Source: Ruminococcaceae bacterium UBA945
GTDB taxonomy: Bacteria > Bacillota > Clostridia > Oscillospirales > Acutalibacteraceae
DNA: 13,662 nucleotides
Direction of reading: 5' to 3'
NCBI GenBank assembly: GCA_002293315.1
Contig: DBCZ01000055.1
Coordinates: 1 to 13,662, forward strand
The notes under the pieces were generated by a model. The model saw only the letters and a program-made list of their open reading frames with translations, was not told where the DNA came from and did no database searches. The position numbers and the translations under genes are program-made. Positions 11,628-13,662 of this stretch are shown piece after piece; position 1 is the first letter of the stretch; each line of letters opens with the position of its first letter.

Positions 11628-12287
11628 TTGTCAGCATCTGTTTTGAAGCTTGTCGCGATAATCACAATGGTGATTGACCATATCGGGTTTTTGTTTTTGC
11701 CGCAGTATCCGGTTCTGAGATACATCGGCAGGATATGCTTTCCGCTTTTTTGCTTTTTGCTGGCGGAGGGATTTTTTCATACGAGAGATGTGAAGAAATA
11801 TGCTCTGCGCCTCGCGGTTTTCGCCGTGGCTTCTGAAATCCCGCATGACCTTTTCACACGAGGGGTGATTCTCGAATTCCAAAGCCAGAATATCATGTTT
11901 GAGCTTTTGCTGGCGCTTGCGGCGCTTATCTGCGTCAAAAAGACGGTGGAGGGGAAATATCTTTTCGCGCTGGGCATCCCCGCAGCGTTTGTGCTTTCTC
12001 AGGTGCTGCATTTCAGCTACGGCTTCTACGGAATTCTAATGACGGTGCTGTTCTATCTATTCAGACAAAACCGCATTTTGCTGCCCGCGTCTCTGTTTGC
12101 GTCGAATCTCGCCTATGATTTATATAACTCAAGGCAGCCCTTTGCTGCGCAGTGGCCCGCAATTTTTGCTGCAATACCGATAGTTCTCTATAACGGAAAA
12201 AAAGGCTTTTACCTGCCGAAATATCTGGCATATATTTTTTATCCGGTGCATATGCTGTTGCTTTATTTAGTTCGATTGTGGTTGTAA
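11628..12287 (+). CDS. TraX-family polytopic membrane protein
   Basis: Hydrophobic protein of about 219 residues with some seven or eight predicted membrane helices. The N-terminal LKLVAIITMVIDHIG is the hallmark of the TraX family, and the C-terminus has the expected YPVHMLLLYLVRLW. Between them lie the conserved-looking RIGRICFPLF-like region (RYIGRICFPLFCFLLAEGF) and a cytoplasmic SEIPHDLF loop. Plasmid F TraX is needed for N-acetylation of pilin. Chromosomal homologues in Firmicutes are probably membrane acyltransferases acting on unknown cell-surface targets; that is family-level inference. The frame could start at GTG 11598, but the promoter puts transcription start after it. GAGGGGGTG sits just before the TTG at 11628, giving the start preferred here. 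No terminator separates it from glyA 64 bases downstream, so some co-transcription is possible. Confidence 0.88.
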   Translation: MSASVLKLVAIITMVIDHIGFLFLPQYPVLRYIGRICFPLFCFLLAEGFFHTRDVKKYALRLAVFAVASEIPHDLFTRGVILEFQSQNIMFELLLALAALICVKKTVEGKYLFALGIPAAFVLSQVLHFSYGFYGILMTVLFYLFRQNRILLPASLFASNLAYDLYNSRQPFAAQWPAIFAAIPIVLYNGKKGFYLPKYLAYIFYPVHMLLLYLVRLWL

Positions 12288-12296
12288 AATCTTTGA

Positions 12297-12325
12297 TTTC
12301 AATATATACTTTACTTAGCTAAAAT
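12297..12325 (+). promoter_or_regulatory. Possible promoter of glyA
   Basis: TAAAAT (12320-12325) is a fair -10. The hexamer 17 bases upstream, TTTCAA (12297-12302), is poor; a better TTGATT (12293-12298) is 21 bases away. The region is AT-rich and suitable, but the boxes are not convincing. Confidence 0.3.
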
Positions 12326-12351
12326 GAAAACAAAATGAATGGAGAGAATTT

Positions 12352-13608
12352 ATGTTCAACGATATGATGGATACAATCGGCTTTGTGCAGGGAAAAGACA
12401 AGGAGCTCGGCGATGCGATGGAAAAGGAATTTCGCCGCCAGCAGAGAAACATTGAGCTTATAGCCTCTGAAAACATCGTTTCGCCCGCGGTTATGGCGGC
12501 GATGGGAACGGTGCTGACGAATAAATATGCCGAGGGTTATCCCGGAAAGAGATATTACGGCGGCTGTGAGTGCGTTGACGTCGTTGAAGATATAGCCAGA
12601 GACCGCGCGTGCAGGCTCTTCGGGGCAGACCACGCGAACGTGCAGCCGCATTCGGGCGCACAGGCGAACATAGCTGTATACTTTGCCTTTTTGAAGCCGG
12701 GCGACACCGTGATGGGTATGAATCTCGCCGAGGGCGGACATTTAACGCACGGCTCGCCGGTGAATATGTCCGGTGCGATGTATAATTTCGTGGCGTACGG
12801 CGTGGACGAAAAAACGGGCAGAATAGATTACGAAAAGCTGATGGATAAGGCCAAAGAGGTCAAGCCCAAGCTGATTGTGGCGGGGGCAAGCGCCTATCCG
12901 CGGGAGATAGATTTCAAAAAATTCCGCGAGGTGGCGGATGCCGTCGGCGCGATTTTGATGGTTGACATGGCGCATATTGCCGGGCTCGTCGCGGCAGGCG
13001 ACCACCCGAACCCCGTGCCGTATGCCGACGTTGTGACCACGACGACGCATAAGACGCTGCGCGGCCCGAGGGGCGGCCTCATTCTCTGCAAGGAGGAGTA
13101 TGCCAAGACAATAGACAAGGCGATTTTCCCCGGCACGCAGGGCGGCCCGCTGATGCACATCATAGCGTCGAAGGCGGTGTGCTTCGGAGAGGCGCTTCAG
13201 CCGGCCTTTGCCGAATACAGCCACAGAGTCGTAAAGAACGCGAAGGCTCTCTCAGAGGGGCTGCTCAAAAGGGGAGTGAAGCTCGTTTCGGGCGGCACAG
13301 ACAATCACCTCATGCTTGTGGATTTATCCGAGGGCGAGCTGACAGGCAAGGAGCTTGAAAGGCGGCTCGACGAGGTGTATATCACAGCCAACAAGAACAC
13401 AATCCCCGCCGAGAAGAGAAGCCCGTTCGTGACAAGCGGCGTGCGCCTCGGCACACCTGCCGTCACAACCAGAGGGCTGAATGAAGCCGACATGGACATC
13501 ATCGCTGAGTGCATTTCCATGACGATGGGCGACGATTTTGAAGCGAAAGCCGATGAAATCAGAGCAAAGGTGAATTCCATCTGTGAGAGATATCCGCTGT
13601 ATAAATAA
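12352..13608 (+). CDS. glyA: Serine hydroxymethyltransferase
   Basis: A PLP enzyme interconverting serine plus tetrahydrofolate with glycine plus 5,10-methylene-tetrahydrofolate, the main source of one-carbon units; cytoplasmic and normally a dimer or tetramer. The 418-residue length is standard. Landmarks are IASENIVS (37-44), KYAEGYPGKRYYGG (58-71), QPHSGAQAN (98-106), VDMAHIAGL (204-212) with Asp205 and His208 at the cofactor, VVTTTTHKTLRGPRGG (227-242) with Lys234 forming the internal aldimine, FPGTQGGP (259-266), and SGVRLGTPA (362-370) with Arg365 binding the substrate carboxylate. All expected active-site residues are present. GGAG lies seven bases before the ATG. A strong terminator follows directly. 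Confidence 0.98.
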   Translation: MFNDMMDTIGFVQGKDKELGDAMEKEFRRQQRNIELIASENIVSPAVMAAMGTVLTNKYAEGYPGKRYYGGCECVDVVEDIARDRACRLFGADHANVQPHSGAQANIAVYFAFLKPGDTVMGMNLAEGGHLTHGSPVNMSGAMYNFVAYGVDEKTGRIDYEKLMDKAKEVKPKLIVAGASAYPREIDFKKFREVADAVGAILMVDMAHIAGLVAAGDHPNPVPYADVVTTTTHKTLRGPRGGLILCKEEYAKTIDKAIFPGTQGGPLMHIIASKAVCFGEALQPAFAEYSHRVVKNAKALSEGLLKRGVKLVSGGTDNHLMLVDLSEGELTGKELERRLDEVYITANKNTIPAEKRSPFVTSGVRLGTPAVTTRGLNEADMDIIAECISMTMGDDFEAKADEIRAKVNSICERYPLYK

Positions 13609-13612
13609 AACT

Positions 13613-13633
13613 AACCCCCTTTTAGGGGGTTTT
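13613..13633 (+). terminator. Rho-independent terminator of glyA
   Basis: AACCCCCT (13613-13620) pairs with AGGGGGTT (13624-13631) around a three-base TTT loop. The stem is followed by TTTC and more T-rich sequence. It begins five bases after the stop codon. Confidence 0.9.
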
Positions 13634-13662
13634 CATTTGCAAAATATCTTTTGCCTATTTTT

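Noticed and set aside
12319..13224. Long minus-strand open frames opposite glyA
   Set aside because: They lie wholly antisense to a fully conserved glyA, encode no recognisable domain and have Arg/His-rich translations typical of shadow frames in codon-biased genes.

Overview
The window reads as ordinary chromosome of an anaerobic Firmicute, most likely a gut clostridium of the Ruminococcaceae/Oscillospiraceae type. The evidence is moderate GC with strong AGGAGG-type ribosome binding sites, several iron-sulfur proteins, a Clostridia-type Nth, an RNase H with a viroplasmin-like N-terminal domain, and a Gram-positive-style split ABC exporter with no outer-membrane partner. The taxon is an inference from gene content, not from a marker gene search.

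Layout. 1-648 (+) is the 3' part of an aldo/keto reductase that ends in a two-cluster ferredoxin module. 649-801 is a short AT-rich inverted-repeat element that contains the shared terminator. 802-7580 (-) is a tightly packed four-gene operon. In order of transcription it encodes a very large membrane-fusion/adaptor protein (911 aa), an ABC ATPase, a second adaptor (592 aa) and a MacB/FtsX-type permease. 7581-7841 is a gene-free spacer. 7842-8810 (-) is a lipoprotein with an SH3-like segment and a C-terminal cysteine-peptidase-like domain. 9021-9641 (+) is RNase H. 9694-10797 (-) is a DUF362/ferredoxin protein, and 10857-11516 (-) is endonuclease III. 11628-12287 (+) is a TraX-family membrane protein, and 12352-13608 (+) is serine hydroxymethyltransferase followed by a clear terminator.

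How the genes fit together. The four exporter genes form one machine. The last three overlap by 4 bases (GTGA and ATGA junctions), and only 22 bases separate the first two. The ATPase and permease would form the inner-membrane motor. The two adaptors are paralogues: both have a split lipoyl domain around a coiled coil, and both carry a matching SG..xEDYIA(F/Y)P segment near the end. They differ in what has been added. One has about 415 residues of Pro/Ala/Lys-rich cytoplasmic tail with a duplicated 25-residue amphipathic module. The other has a roughly 115-residue globular domain, framed by Pro/Thr linkers, inserted at the coiled-coil tip. The ATPase also carries a Pro/Ala/Lys-rich tail of about 87 residues. 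This is the least ordinary part of the window. The remaining genes are housekeeping or single-gene units with recognisable promoters, several of them packed back to back or overlapping neighbouring genes. I saw no CRISPR array, tRNA, rRNA, transposase or phage gene.
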